Assembly (NCBI RefSeq): GCF_001293645.1
Contig: NZ_LBMD01000002.1
Location: forward strand, 124,001-188,000
DNA: 64,000 bases
Source: Bacillus sp. CHD6a
GTDB lineage: Bacteria; Bacillota; Bacilli; Bacillales; Bacillaceae_I
Reading direction: 5' to 3'
Shown here: positions 8,432-16,621 of the stretch, piece by piece
Numbering within the stretch: the stretch's first letter is position 1
How the letters are laid out: each line of letters opens with the position of its first letter
Position numbers and translations under genes: made by a program
Notes under the pieces: generated by a model
The model's database searches: none
What the model saw: the letters and a program-made list of their open reading frames with translations, nothing else
Told to the model about the DNA's origin: nothing

Positions 8432-9610
8432 ATGAAGCTTGCCTATATTTGTACAGAAAAATTACCTTCCCCTGCTGTTAGGGGAGGGGCAATTCAGATG
8501 ATGATTGACGGTGTGGTACCGTTTCTCCGTGAAAAATATGAATTAACCATTTTCTCTGTGACCGATGAAGCCCTTCCAGATGAAGAAATCCGTGACGGGG
8601 TGGAATACATCCGTCTTCCCCAACAGGATTATGAAATACATGTTGCACAAAAATTAAGGGAAAATACGTACCACATGGTTCATGTTTTTAACCGGCCATT
8701 AAACATCCCGCTTTATAAAAAAGCTTCACCTTCTAGCCAATTTATTTTAGGACTTCATAATGATATGCTCGCTGAAAAGAAAGTACCCTATGAAACGGGA
8801 CAGGAAATTGTACGTTCTGTAAAACGGATTGTGACCGTGAGTAACTATATTAAACAAACCGTGTTAGAACGATTTCCGGAGGCTGAATCAAAAATTAAAG
8901 TGGTTTACTCCGGTGTCAACTTGAAAGAATATCCCCCCGTGTGGACAAAAGAAGGCCAGAAAATTAGAAATAAATATCGAAAAAAATACAAGATCGAGAA
9001 TAAAAAGGCTATTTTATTTGCAGGGAGGATAACGAAAGGGAAGGGCGTCCATTATCTTATCGAAGCCTTTAAAGCGATAGCTAAAAGACATTCTGACGCT
9101 GTTCTTGTGATTGCAGGAGGAAAATGGTTTAGTGATAATGGGGTTAATAATTATGTTCGATATGTGAGGAAATTAGCGGAACCGCTAGGGGATAAAGTGA
9201 TTTTCACGAACTTTATCCCAGCAAATGAAATTCCGAACATCTTTTTAATGAGTGATATTTTTGTATGTCCTTCACAATGGCAAGAGCCACTAGCACGGGT
9301 ACACTATGAAGCATTCGCTGCTGGAATTCCTGTTATCACTACTAATAGAGGGGGAAATGCAGAAGTCGTATCTCATCAGAAAACGGGATATGTTATTGAT
9401 GAGTATGATCAAGTGAGGGAGTTTGCCAAAGGGATTCAATTTTATTTAAAAAATAAGCAAGAGGCAGAACGAGTGACGAAAAATGCTCGAGAATTAGTGG
9501 AATTGAATTTTCAATTCCAACATGTTGCTGACCGATTAATGAACGTATACGATGAACTAACTCCGAAAAAAGAGGAACCGTTATTTAATCGAATGTTTGG
9601 TGGAATGTAA
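8432..9610 (+). CDS. Family-4 glycosyltransferase, spore coat (YtcC/CotSA-like)
   Basis: 392 residues, GT-B fold. The N-terminal acceptor domain starts MKLAYICTEKLPSPAVRGGA with a glycine-rich loop; the C-terminal domain has LFAGRITKGKGVHYLIEAF and the donor-binding E-x7-E region EPLARVHYEAFAAGIPVI. It starts two bases after the epimerase stop codon with a GGAGG site inside the epimerase end. It resembles the convergent glycosyltransferase at 9706-11340 throughout (MKVLIVSTEKLPVPPVKGGA), so the two are paralogues. Probably transfers sugar onto a spore surface protein or glycan; acceptor and donor unknown. Confidence 0.82.
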   Translation: MKLAYICTEKLPSPAVRGGAIQMMIDGVVPFLREKYELTIFSVTDEALPDEEIRDGVEYIRLPQQDYEIHVAQKLRENTYHMVHVFNRPLNIPLYKKASPSSQFILGLHNDMLAEKKVPYETGQEIVRSVKRIVTVSNYIKQTVLERFPEAESKIKVVYSGVNLKEYPPVWTKEGQKIRNKYRKKYKIENKKAILFAGRITKGKGVHYLIEAFKAIAKRHSDAVLVIAGGKWFSDNGVNNYVRYVRKLAEPLGDKVIFTNFIPANEIPNIFLMSDIFVCPSQWQEPLARVHYEAFAAGIPVITTNRGGNAEVVSHQKTGYVIDEYDQVREFAKGIQFYLKNKQEAERVTKNARELVELNFQFQHVADRLMNVYDELTPKKEEPLFNRMFGGM

Positions 9611-9624
9611 TTGCCGATACAAAT

Positions 9625-9673
9625 AATGAGGATGAGAAAAAGGTAACCAGTCAACCTTTTTCTCATCCTCATT
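9625..9673. terminator. Bidirectional terminator with 20-bp stem
   Basis: Perfect 20-bp stem: AATGAGGATGAGAAAAAGGT at 9625-9644 pairs with its complement ending at 9673, with a 9-base loop. It separates the convergent glycosyltransferase genes. Confidence 0.85.
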
Positions 9674-9705
9674 TTGTGTTTTCTAAGCCATTATTTGAAA
9701 ACCGT

Positions 9706-11340
9706 TCATTTTCTCTTTTCTACAATCACTTCTTTATTTATCCAAGGTTTAGACTCAGTAGGTTTCTTCCTCACTTTTTTCTTCGGTGGTATTGGCGCTT
9801 CTTCTTTAATAGGAGAAATTTTTTCTTCTTTAAGATCAGGAGATAAGGGTTTAGTTGCCTCGCGTTTCTCTTCTTCCTCCATTTCCTCTTCCATTTCCTC
9901 CATTATGACAATAGACTGTTCTATCTCTTCATCTAATGATGAATCAATATCTGAAAAGAAGGGATTTCTTCTGTTCATAAAAAACATGTAATTGAAATAT
10001 TCCGCAATTGTTCTCGGTTGTCTTGGTTTCGGTGCTTCTACCTTCTTTTCGATCTCTTTCTCTTCAATCTCTTTCTCTTCTACAACGATAGCGTTATTTT
10101 CCGTTTCTTCTTTATCTTTAGGAAGATCTTGGTTGGGTAGCTCTAAACTTTCTAGCTCCTCATTGGTTTCATCAAGGGCAATATTATGTTTAATTTTGTA
10201 TTCGATTTCACTCCAAACCTCAGATATATCGCTGATTACACGGTCCCAATTGTGATTTTCTTCAGCGAATTGACGGCCATATTCACCCATCTTTTTACAG
10301 AGAGAAGGATTGGATAGTAACTTAGAAATATGAGTAACAAATTCTTGAGAATCTTCTGGTGTTTCGACGATATACCCATTTTTTCCAACTTCGATAACTT
10401 CAGGGTTTCCTCCTCGAGCGGTCGTCACAATCGGTAGCCCTGCTGCCATCGCTTCATAGTGGACACGGGCTAACGGTTCTTCCCACTGTGAGGGACATAC
10501 AAATATATCGGCCGTAGCAAACCAGTCTTGAATTTGGTCTGGTTGAACGAATCCTGTAGTGATTACGGGTATAGGTAGCCTGTCAGCAATTGATTTGATA
10601 TAGGCAATGTAATCGCTCATACGATTATCACTAAAGCCTTTGGCACCCATTAGAACTAACGCGATATCTGGGAATTTTTTGGACAAGTCCTCCATGGATC
10701 GTAAGAGTATATCTGCGCCTTTATTTGCGGAAAGCCTGCCGGCAAACAAAATGACCTTTTTGGATCCCAGCTGATGTTGTTGACGCATGGATGATCGAAT
10801 ATTTCTCCCTTTATTAGAATAAACAGGAACAAAGCGATCTAGGTCAACACCCGAATAGATCGTTTTTACTTTATTTTCAGCCTCTGGGAATAGCTTGACA
10901 ATTTCCTCTCCGATGTAATTGCTGATGGTAATGATTTTATCTAATTGGGCGATGGCTTCCTTGCCTTCCTCAGGTGAAATCTTCTCTCGTTTGAACATGT
11001 CATTGTGCATGCTCAAGATGATTCTTGATTTCGGTGCTACTTCCCGGATAGGTAAAACAAGGCGGGGACGATTAAAAATATGAATTAAGTCAAAAGACTG
11101 CTCTTTGATGTATTCGACTACCCCTGCGCGATAAGTTTCCAAAAGGCCTCCAGGAACTCTCACATACTGGATACCATCTTTTGTTTCCTTATCAGGTAAG
11201 GTTTCATCTTGACGCCCTAGTATCGTAATCGAATGTTTTTGTTTTAAGCTTGGAACAGCTCCTGATATATATGTTTGAATCGCACCGCCTTTAACTGGTG
11301 GGACTGGAAGCTTTTCCGTACTAACGATGAGTACCTTCAT
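9706..11340 (-). CDS. Family-4 glycosyltransferase with long acidic tail (CotSA-like)
   Basis: 544 residues. Residues 1-375 form a GT-B glycosyltransferase closely related to the one at 8432: KVLIVSTEKLPVPPVKGGA, LFAGRLSANKGADILLRSM, EPLARVHYEAMAAGLPIV. The last 165 residues are low-complexity, Glu/Lys-rich with proline (a run of EEMEEEMEEEEKRE and a basic end PPKKKVRKKP), absent from the paralogue. The start at 11340 has GAGAGGGGG nine bases upstream and overlaps the CotS-family stop by ATGA, showing translational coupling. The tail may anchor the enzyme in the coat; that is speculation. Confidence 0.82.
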   Translation of the reverse strand: MKVLIVSTEKLPVPPVKGGAIQTYISGAVPSLKQKHSITILGRQDETLPDKETKDGIQYVRVPGGLLETYRAGVVEYIKEQSFDLIHIFNRPRLVLPIREVAPKSRIILSMHNDMFKREKISPEEGKEAIAQLDKIITISNYIGEEIVKLFPEAENKVKTIYSGVDLDRFVPVYSNKGRNIRSSMRQQHQLGSKKVILFAGRLSANKGADILLRSMEDLSKKFPDIALVLMGAKGFSDNRMSDYIAYIKSIADRLPIPVITTGFVQPDQIQDWFATADIFVCPSQWEEPLARVHYEAMAAGLPIVTTARGGNPEVIEVGKNGYIVETPEDSQEFVTHISKLLSNPSLCKKMGEYGRQFAEENHNWDRVISDISEVWSEIEYKIKHNIALDETNEELESLELPNQDLPKDKEETENNAIVVEEKEIEEKEIEKKVEAPKPRQPRTIAEYFNYMFFMNRRNPFFSDIDSSLDEEIEQSIVIMEEMEEEMEEEEKREATKPLSPDLKEEKISPIKEEAPIPPKKKVRKKPTESKPWINKEVIVEKRK

Positions 11341-12446
11341 TTTCTTTTTCCCCCTCTCCATTCTGCGCGTAATTGTTCCAGCACAGGCCACTTGGTTTGA
11401 TCGATTTCAACGATTCTATTTACAACAGCATCCAGCTCGGTACTTAAGGCGATGGTAGGCTCAAATAAGATATCTTTTACATTCTTGTAAAAAAGGTTAG
11501 GAAGGGAGAACTCGACTAACAAGATTTCGAATAATTCGTCTGTAATCGGATTGGCCTCATCATATGCATCCAACATGGCAACAATCCAATTAATATCCCA
11601 TTTACCGAGATCATCCATCGAACCACCGATTAATTTACGTAAATCTCGAATTGGGATATCATACGCCACTCCATCCAGATCAATAATCCACATTCCTCCT
11701 GGACCCATTTGGCCATTTGACCATCCGTAATCCTGGTGAACTAATCCCCATTCTTCATTGCCCAAAGCGACTAGCTGTTGATAAGGCGATTCTTCCAGCT
11801 TCGTGATGGCATTCTTAGCCTGCTCTTCAAACATATCAACCGTGTTCAAAATGGTCTTGCTTGCAGGCATTTCCGAATATAACTTGGCAATATCTCGGAA
11901 CCATTTCATTTTTTTCATCACTTTTTGATACGTTTTTGGCCAACGGTAAAGCCTTGAAGCGACCTCAGCTCCTTTAGGTGGAACATATCCTTTTGAAAGT
12001 TGATGAAATTCTCCGATTGCATTGCTCAACAGCTTTGCCCCTTCTATGTCTGCAGAAACTGGTTGAAGCGGTTCAATCCATTCAGCTACAAACCAAATCT
12101 TCCCTCCCATTTCTACGACATTACTATCACTTTTTGTCTTGATAATCGCAGGCACTCGAGCATTCTTTTCGTTCACTAAATATTCCTGTGCCCCTATACT
12201 AAATAAACTCCGTGTCGGTCTTCGATGGAGTATTTTCAAGCTTTTTGGACCTTTGTTTGTTTCCATTTTCCATATTAGTCCGCCTTTATCTGCCTTCGTG
12301 GTAATAACTACCCTACTACTCACGGTGAAATCATAATGCTTAATGACTTCGTCTGCCATTTGCTCTATATATGGCGGAACATAAAATTCACCTAAGGTTT
12401 CATCAGCATCATCCCACGGCATAATGAGTTCTTCCAAGCTGTTCAT
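11337..12446 (-). CDS. CotS/CotI-family spore coat protein (kinase-like)
   Basis: 369 residues with the fold of aminoglycoside/choline phosphotransferases as in CotS, CotI and YutH. An N-lobe with KMETNKGPKSLKILHR (ATP-site lysine) is followed by VAEWIEP, then the catalytic loop LVHQDYGWSNGQMG (usual form HgDl...N) and the metal-binding IIDLDGVAYD. First gene of a two-gene operon with the coupled glycosyltransferase, matching the cotS-cotSA pair of B. subtilis. The start at 12446 is uncertain because GAAGGG is only one base away; ATG 12422 is an alternative. Confidence 0.8.
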   Translation of the reverse strand: MNSLEELIMPWDDADETLGEFYVPPYIEQMADEVIKHYDFTVSSRVVITTKADKGGLIWKMETNKGPKSLKILHRRPTRSLFSIGAQEYLVNEKNARVPAIIKTKSDSNVVEMGGKIWFVAEWIEPLQPVSADIEGAKLLSNAIGEFHQLSKGYVPPKGAEVASRLYRWPKTYQKVMKKMKWFRDIAKLYSEMPASKTILNTVDMFEEQAKNAITKLEESPYQQLVALGNEEWGLVHQDYGWSNGQMGPGGMWIIDLDGVAYDIPIRDLRKLIGGSMDDLGKWDINWIVAMLDAYDEANPITDELFEILLVEFSLPNLFYKNVKDILFEPTIALSTELDAVVNRIVEIDQTKWPVLEQLRAEWRGGKRK

Positions 12447-12718
12447 TCCCTTCTCTGAGTATATTGTCTATCTATAGTATTCATTGGGATAGAAACAGGA
12501 TAGTCATTTGTCCATTATTAAGAAATAATAGGTAAACGTTTAGGAGTAAGTTCATACTTGCAGGTGGAAAGTTTGTACCGAAATGAGTGGAGTTTTGCAA
12601 AAATGGTCCATCTTTATCCCAATTCTTCATAAGTTGCTGCCCATTCTTTAAAAAGAGAATGGGTCCTTCATTCAATTATTCTCAAACCCATATCTTCCTA
12701 CTTCATCGTTTTTAGAGC
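12447..12718. other. Intergenic region between divergent coat operons
   Basis: No gene is supported. It contains an 8-bp hairpin (CCCATTCT-ttaaaaag-AGAATGGG, about 12641-12664) without a T-run, plus AT-rich sequence that should carry the promoter of the CotS-family operon. A 64-codon minus-strand frame over the hairpin lacks a ribosome binding site. Confidence 0.5.
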
Positions 12719-12746
12719 ACCTCACTTCAGCTAGATTCATATGTTA
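12719..12746 (+). promoter_or_regulatory. SigK-like promoter
   Basis: AC at 12719-12720 and CATATGTTA at 12738-12746 (consensus CATANNNTA), 17 bases apart, located 25 bases before the start codon of the Cys/His-rich coat protein. Confidence 0.6.
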
Positions 12747-12770
12747 CTGTAACTGGAAAGGAGGGTGGAG

Positions 12771-13292
12771 ATGTATTTTAAACAAGTAATGAAGATGGAC
12801 CATTCTACAAATAGTATGAACACAGCAAAGTTTAAGTTTGTTTCTGAAAAAAATGATTTCATTCCAACTTGCCATATTGAAGGGAAGATTCATCAAGTTG
12901 GTATTGATTATGTGAATTTGCTTTTAGACAATAATGAACTTGTCACCATATTGACGAATCGGATTTCAAAAATAGTCTGGCTAGATCCCGAATGTACCGG
13001 CATTTGCAGGAAGTGTCACCATCATACGTGTCGTTGTGTAGAATTTAACAGGGAGCATGATGACTTTGAAATAGATGAACATTGTGAGGAATGTGGAGAT
13101 GATCATGAGCATGATGATGACCATGATCATGACGATTGTTTCCCTAAATGCACATGTTATTGTGACTTTGCTATCCCTTTCTGTGATGACAAGTTTGAAT
13201 TAAGGCTAGCTGGGTTAACTCATGGAGTAAACTGGGAGCTTTTCCGTCATATAGGCTGTAGAGTTAAGCTTGAGATTAATGGTGAAGAATAA
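12771..13292 (+). CDS. Cys/His/Asp-rich spore protein with Sm-like barrel
   Basis: 173 residues. Residues about 35-75 (IEGKIHQVGIDYVNLLLDNN then VTILTNRISKIVWL) have the strand pattern of an Sm-like barrel. The middle carries a metal-binding stretch: CTGICRKCHHHTCRC, CEECGDDHEHDDDHDHDD, CFPKCTCYC. The C-terminus (LRLAGLTHGVNWELFRHIGC) resembles part of the divergent protein at 13796-14635. No characterised family is recognised. ATG 12771 follows AAAGGAGGGT; a SigK-like promoter precedes it. Next to the mnx operon it could be an exosporium or coat structural protein binding Zn, Cu or Mn. Function is inferred. Confidence 0.75.
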   Translation: MYFKQVMKMDHSTNSMNTAKFKFVSEKNDFIPTCHIEGKIHQVGIDYVNLLLDNNELVTILTNRISKIVWLDPECTGICRKCHHHTCRCVEFNREHDDFEIDEHCEECGDDHEHDDDHDHDDCFPKCTCYCDFAIPFCDDKFELRLAGLTHGVNWELFRHIGCRVKLEINGEE

Positions 13293-13296
13293 TGAA

Positions 13297-13336
13297 AAAA
13301 AGGAATTCCCCGTTGTTGGGGGATTCCTTTTTTTAG
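13297..13336 (+). terminator. Rho-independent terminator
   Basis: Stem AAAAAAAGGAATTCCCC / GGGGGATTCCTTTTTTT (one mismatch) with a 6-base loop, directly after the coat protein stop codon. Confidence 0.85.
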
Positions 13337-13375
13337 GGCGTTGTGAAGAACCCTTCAATATTTTTAGTTTTAACT

Positions 13376-13745
13376 TGTAGCGGTTGATCTTCGTTACAGG
13401 AGCTCCACTTTCTGTGGGTGGTCCGGGAGCCTCTTCGACTTCGCCGTGGCCACTGAAAAAGTCTTGATTTTAGTATTTTTATAAACACCGCTGTTGATTT
13501 CCGCAAATGGCTTCGCTTTCCTAGGGGCGCTGCTGGAGCCTCCTCGGCTACGCCTGCGGGGTCTCCACCTAGCGCTATCTCCCTCAGGAGTCTTCGCCTT
13601 TTGCTTCAATCACCAGCTAGGAAACATAAAAAACTTTACGTTATCAGTTTTTCAGTGGCCTCGCTTCGCCTGTGGGGTCTCCCCTGTCCCTTCCTCCCGC
13701 AGGAGTCTACGCTCCTTTCACTACGATCAACGGGGTTCCGAAGAA
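13376..13745. repeat. Nested intergenic repeats around MITE-like copy 2
   Basis: Sequence flanking the 211-bp element is itself a GC-rich repeat with matching outer ends (GGTTGATCTTCGT near 13381 and ACGATCAACGGGG near 13726). It contains CTTCGCCTGTGGGGTCTCCC and CCCGCAGGAGTCTACGCTCC, which resemble the inner element. This looks like a MITE inserted into an older related repeat. No coding function. Confidence 0.6.
13449..13659. mobile_element. MITE-like element, copy 2 (inverted)
   Basis: 211 bp with the same perfect 12-bp ends, GCCACTGAAAAA (13449-13460) and TTTTTCAGTGGC (13648-13659). The interior is close to the reverse complement of 6939-7148, with small differences such as GGGGCGCTGC for GGGGCGGTGC. 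Short open frames here are artefacts. Confidence 0.75.
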
Positions 13746-13765
13746 CAGAAAGAACTATGTCCTAA

Positions 13766-13797
13766 GAAAATCCCCATTATTAGGGGATTCCTTTTCT
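13766..13797. terminator. Hairpin terminator
   Basis: AATCCCC / GGGGATT stem with a 7-base loop and flanking A and T runs, at the end of the minus-strand coat gene. Its sequence resembles the terminator at 13297 (GGGGATTCCTTTT), so it can act on either strand. Confidence 0.6.
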
Positions 13798-14635
13798 AAT
13801 GTGGGCGGATAACGTGACATTCAAACAATCTATCTGTCAGTGCTTCCTGTTCGATTTCAATGGTGAGGATGTCATCAAAATTAATTCCTTCTTTTTTGCC
13901 ATCCCTACTTATTTCTATTTTTCGCCTATCAGTGGATAGCAAGGTTCCCTCTATTTCCTTTTCCTCATCAATCTTCTTTACATACACTAGGCATCCAACG
14001 TAACTTTCAAGGAATAACCATAGTTCAATGCCGTAAAAAAGGTTGAGTAAAAAAGGGCTTTTTGAGACAACTTCACTAAAATGAAGCGTGATACATCTTC
14101 GGAGGCATAGGGAGATATCAATTAATTCTTGGTCTTCCATATAATTTTCATCATTTTCTAATTGATTGATCCATACAATTCTTTCGAAAGGGATTAATAG
14201 TAAATTGCCAACATTGGTTTGTAAAATCAGGAAGTTTATTCCTGCATCAACTATTGCACCTTTCAATGGCGGTGTCGTTTCTTCATCTTCGCAAGAAACA
14301 GTTACACTCACACATTTCATTCGAAGTCCTCGAAGATATTCTTGAAAAGCTCTTAAGTTTTCTTCATCACTTTCTAAAGCAAGAGCTAACAGGAGTTGAT
14401 TAGCCTTTTCAATACATTCCTGTAGTTCTTCTAATTCCTCAGGTGGCAGGGAACTAGTTGGAGAAGGAAATTTAGGTTGTGGAATCCTTTCTGGACATTT
14501 ATATGGTGAACAAAAGAGACTGTCATCGTGATCTGGTGGAACACAATCAGGGCATTTAAAACGGTTCGTATGCTTATCTTTCCAGTCTGAATGATGACAG
14601 CATCTGTGGAATTTAGAAAGTTTTATTCTAGCCAC
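13796..14635 (-). CDS. Cys/His-rich protein with two Sm-like barrels, divergent from mnx
   Basis: 279 residues. The N-terminus has CCHHSDWKDKH, KCPDC, HDD and FCSPYKCPE, a likely metal-binding region. Residues about 115-160 (LKGAIVDAGINFLILQTNVG, then LLLIPFERIVWI) and the C-terminal 50 residues (IEGTLLSTDRRKIEISRDGK) look like two Sm-like domains. The segment LFYGIELWLFLESYVGCLVY matches the C-terminus of the 12771 protein, so they are relatives. It is divergent from the mnx operon over a 210-bp spacer; ribosome binding site AAGGAG. Probably a spore surface component working with Mnx or shaping its layer. No known family is assigned. Confidence 0.72.
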   Translation of the reverse strand: MARIKLSKFHRCCHHSDWKDKHTNRFKCPDCVPPDHDDSLFCSPYKCPERIPQPKFPSPTSSLPPEELEELQECIEKANQLLLALALESDEENLRAFQEYLRGLRMKCVSVTVSCEDEETTPPLKGAIVDAGINFLILQTNVGNLLLIPFERIVWINQLENDENYMEDQELIDISLCLRRCITLHFSEVVSKSPFLLNLFYGIELWLFLESYVGCLVYVKKIDEEKEIEGTLLSTDRRKIEISRDGKKEGINFDDILTIEIEQEALTDRLFECHVIRPH

Positions 14636-14643
14636 ACTCCTTT

Positions 14644-14666
14644 CTAGTATATAGACCTAGTATATG
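14644..14666 (-). promoter_or_regulatory. SigK-like -10 and 13-bp direct repeat
   Basis: On the minus strand CATATACTA (14666-14658) fits CATANNNTA; the -35 is not convincing. CTAGTATAT occurs twice, 13 bases apart (14644 and 14657), a possible regulator site. No clear promoter was found for the plus-strand mnx operon in the rest of this spacer, though ACATAT...ATATGT forms an inverted repeat near 14804-14824. Confidence 0.4.
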
Positions 14667-14848
14667 GGGGCGATAAAATTTGGAATGGGCATTTATAACT
14701 GAAGTTCGAAATAAGTACCATTATTCATGAAACCTGTAAAAATTCATGACAATACCAATATGAGTAAAGTATTTTGTAAGCGTGCATACAACAAGCTCAT
14801 TGTACATATTTGTAAATCATATGTGATGAAATATGAGGTGGATGGTTG

Positions 14849-15265
14849 GTGATAGAACATTTGGGGTTACTATTCTACGGAAATATCATGATTACATTAT
14901 TAGTCTATTTCTACGTATTTAGAATTCGAAAGCTTATTGGTTTTCAGCTGGGCATGAACCTATCCACATTGGTCGGCGGCTTCTTGGCCATTATTTCGGG
15001 AGTTGTGTTGATCTATCAATTTCCGTTGATGTATGTGTGGATTACCATGATTACGACTTTGATCGGGATGATTTTTGGCGCATTAGTTGGCGGGTTATTT
15101 GATTATCAGACACTTTTAACCGGCTATGTGAATGGCATGATGATGGGAATTATGGCACCTATGGTGGGGGCTGCAGCGAAGGGGGATCCTGTTTTTCTTG
15201 TATTTTTAGAGGGTATCTTTGTTTTTTCTCTCATTTTGTTCGTCTCATCCACTAGACAAACATAA
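14849..15265 (+). CDS. mnxA: Mnx operon membrane protein (MnxA-like)
   Basis: 138 residues, almost entirely hydrophobic, with four membrane segments. The region GALVGGLFDYQTLLTGYVNG followed by MMMGIMAPMVGAAA matches GALVNFQSLLSGFTHG in the next gene product, so the two are paralogues. GTG 14849 is preferred, seven bases after GAGGTG; TTG 14846 is the alternative. First gene of the operon running to 21619. In Bacillus sp. SG-1 the mnx operon likewise starts with small hydrophobic proteins. Exact role unknown; probably assists placement or metal supply of the oxidase. The letter is assigned by position. Confidence 0.6.
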   Translation: MIEHLGLLFYGNIMITLLVYFYVFRIRKLIGFQLGMNLSTLVGGFLAIISGVVLIYQFPLMYVWITMITTLIGMIFGALVGGLFDYQTLLTGYVNGMMMGIMAPMVGAAAKGDPVFLVFLEGIFVFSLILFVSSTRQT

Positions 15266-15311
15266 AGGAAGGCTGTTTTTTATGAAAAGCCTGAAGTAAA
15301 GAGGGAATCAG

Positions 15312-15776
15312 ATGACTTTTTTTCTTGTTGGCATGATGGGATGGAATATTCTAATGGGATTAACCATTTATAAGATTTTGTATGGCAAAAGAAAACTATT
15401 TAGTGATCGATTTGGCATGGTTATGGCCATGAGTTGCAGTGGTATTTTAAGTTTAGTATTGGCGATGTTGTTACATTTTCTCTTCCCCATTCAGCTTTCG
15501 TTCATCCTTTTTCTCTCCTCCATAGTAGGAGGAACTATTGGGTTATTACTGGGTGCACTCGTTAACTTTCAATCTCTTTTATCCGGTTTTACACATGGAG
15601 TAGTAGGGAGCATTATGGGGACAATGTTGAGTGCTGTTATTCAAGATCCGTCTCTATGTAGCCTCCCACCCTCCTATACGATGAGTCTTGAACAGAGTAT
15701 CGTTACATTTAGTCTTTTCGTAACAAGCCTGGTAGTGCTAACCATAAGTTTAGTTTATTACTCGCTACGAGTTTAG
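15312..15776 (+). CDS. mnxB: Mnx operon membrane protein (MnxB-like)
   Basis: 154 residues with four to five membrane segments, paralogous to the preceding protein through the glycine-rich third helix (GALVNFQSLLSGFTHG) and the following G.IMGTMLSAVI helix. It starts at ATG 15312 after GAGGG, 46 bases behind the upstream gene. Two related small membrane proteins side by side suggest a hetero-oligomer in the outer forespore or mother-cell membrane. Function is not known in any species I can recall; the letter is given by position in the operon. Confidence 0.58.
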   Translation: MTFFLVGMMGWNILMGLTIYKILYGKRKLFSDRFGMVMAMSCSGILSLVLAMLLHFLFPIQLSFILFLSSIVGGTIGLLLGALVNFQSLLSGFTHGVVGSIMGTMLSAVIQDPSLCSLPPSYTMSLEQSIVTFSLFVTSLVVLTISLVYYSLRV

Positions 15777-15806
15777 GGGGAATATGACCAAACAGGAGAT
15801 GGAGAT

Positions 15807-16607
15807 GTGGAAAAAACTAACCAAGAGAATAAGAGGAAAATATTCTTAGATGATTATAGAAAAGAATTGATGGAAAAACGTCAACAAGAAATGATGAAAG
15901 AAGATATTATTAATGAATTTAACGTGAAAAAGGGGCATGGAAGTACATCTCCCACTACAGGAACAACGACGGAAGAGACTCGACTCTTAATGGAGTATAT
16001 TGATCGTGCCAACATGTTTACTATTTCCAAGCATAATGAAGAAAGGGGGAAATTGTTAACCTACCGAAAATTTTTTAAGTCGAGAAGGAATCAACAGGTG
16101 GAAGTGTATTATAAATGCGGCTCTAAGTCCATCTATAAAGAGGGAAAGGTTAGTACCATTGGGCGTGATTTTGTTATGCTCACAAATTTAAGAGAAAGAA
16201 TATGGATTCCCTACAGGGTCATAAAGTCAGCAAATATTCCGTATGGGATCCCTAATTACTCCAATACCCACCAGCACTTTATTTTTGATAACAATTTAAG
16301 AAAAAAACTGCTGTATCAATTTGGAGAAACCGTCTCTAAGCGTGATGTATTAAAGCAGCAGTTTTTTGAAGAATCCCTAATGACCAATTTGGAAACATGG
16401 AAAGAAACATGGATTGTTACCTTTTTAGATGAAGATTCAAAAAAAGTTGGCAAAATAAAAAACATAAAAGATCAGCACCTTACGATGGAATTTTTGGGTA
16501 AGTCGATGGAAATCCCAGTAAAGGAGATTCAATACATAGAGACGATAAGGGCTCTAACTGTCATATCTGAAATATGGAAATCATTATCTATTACTAGCAG
16601 GACATAA
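15807..16607 (+). CDS. mnxD: Mnx operon protein with two Sm-like domains (MnxD-like)
   Basis: 266 residues, soluble. A charged N-terminus (about 1-70) precedes two regions with Sm-like strand pattern: residues about 95-135 (YKEGKVSTIGRDFVMLTNLR, then IWIPYRVIKSANIPYG) and about 205-245 (VGKIKNIKDQHLTMEFLG, then MEIPVKEIQYIETI). GTG 15807 is used, nine bases after AGGAG. It shares this fold pattern with MnxE, MnxF and the two Cys/His-rich neighbours. It may be part of, or assemble, the MnxE/F ring. Assignment to MnxD rests on its position before mnxE. Confidence 0.6.
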   Translation: MEKTNQENKRKIFLDDYRKELMEKRQQEMMKEDIINEFNVKKGHGSTSPTTGTTTEETRLLMEYIDRANMFTISKHNEERGKLLTYRKFFKSRRNQQVEVYYKCGSKSIYKEGKVSTIGRDFVMLTNLRERIWIPYRVIKSANIPYGIPNYSNTHQHFIFDNNLRKKLLYQFGETVSKRDVLKQQFFEESLMTNLETWKETWIVTFLDEDSKKVGKIKNIKDQHLTMEFLGKSMEIPVKEIQYIETIRALTVISEIWKSLSITSRT

Positions 16608-16621
16608 AGGAGGTTTTATAC

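Noticed and set aside
9674-10255. Ser-rich frames on the plus strand antisense to the acidic tail
   Set aside because: Shadows of Glu-rich codons (GAA/GAG read in reverse give TTC/CTC); no start signals.
8432-12446. Capsule or secondary wall polysaccharide cluster
   Set aside because: The CotS-family gene coupled to the glycosyltransferase, neighbouring cotH and SigK-like promoters nearby fit the spore coat better; no polymerase, flippase or wall-ligase gene is present.
13394-13799. Frames on both strands over the nested repeats
   Set aside because: They lie entirely in the repeated MITE-type sequence, which recurs at 6939-7250, and have no ribosome binding sites.
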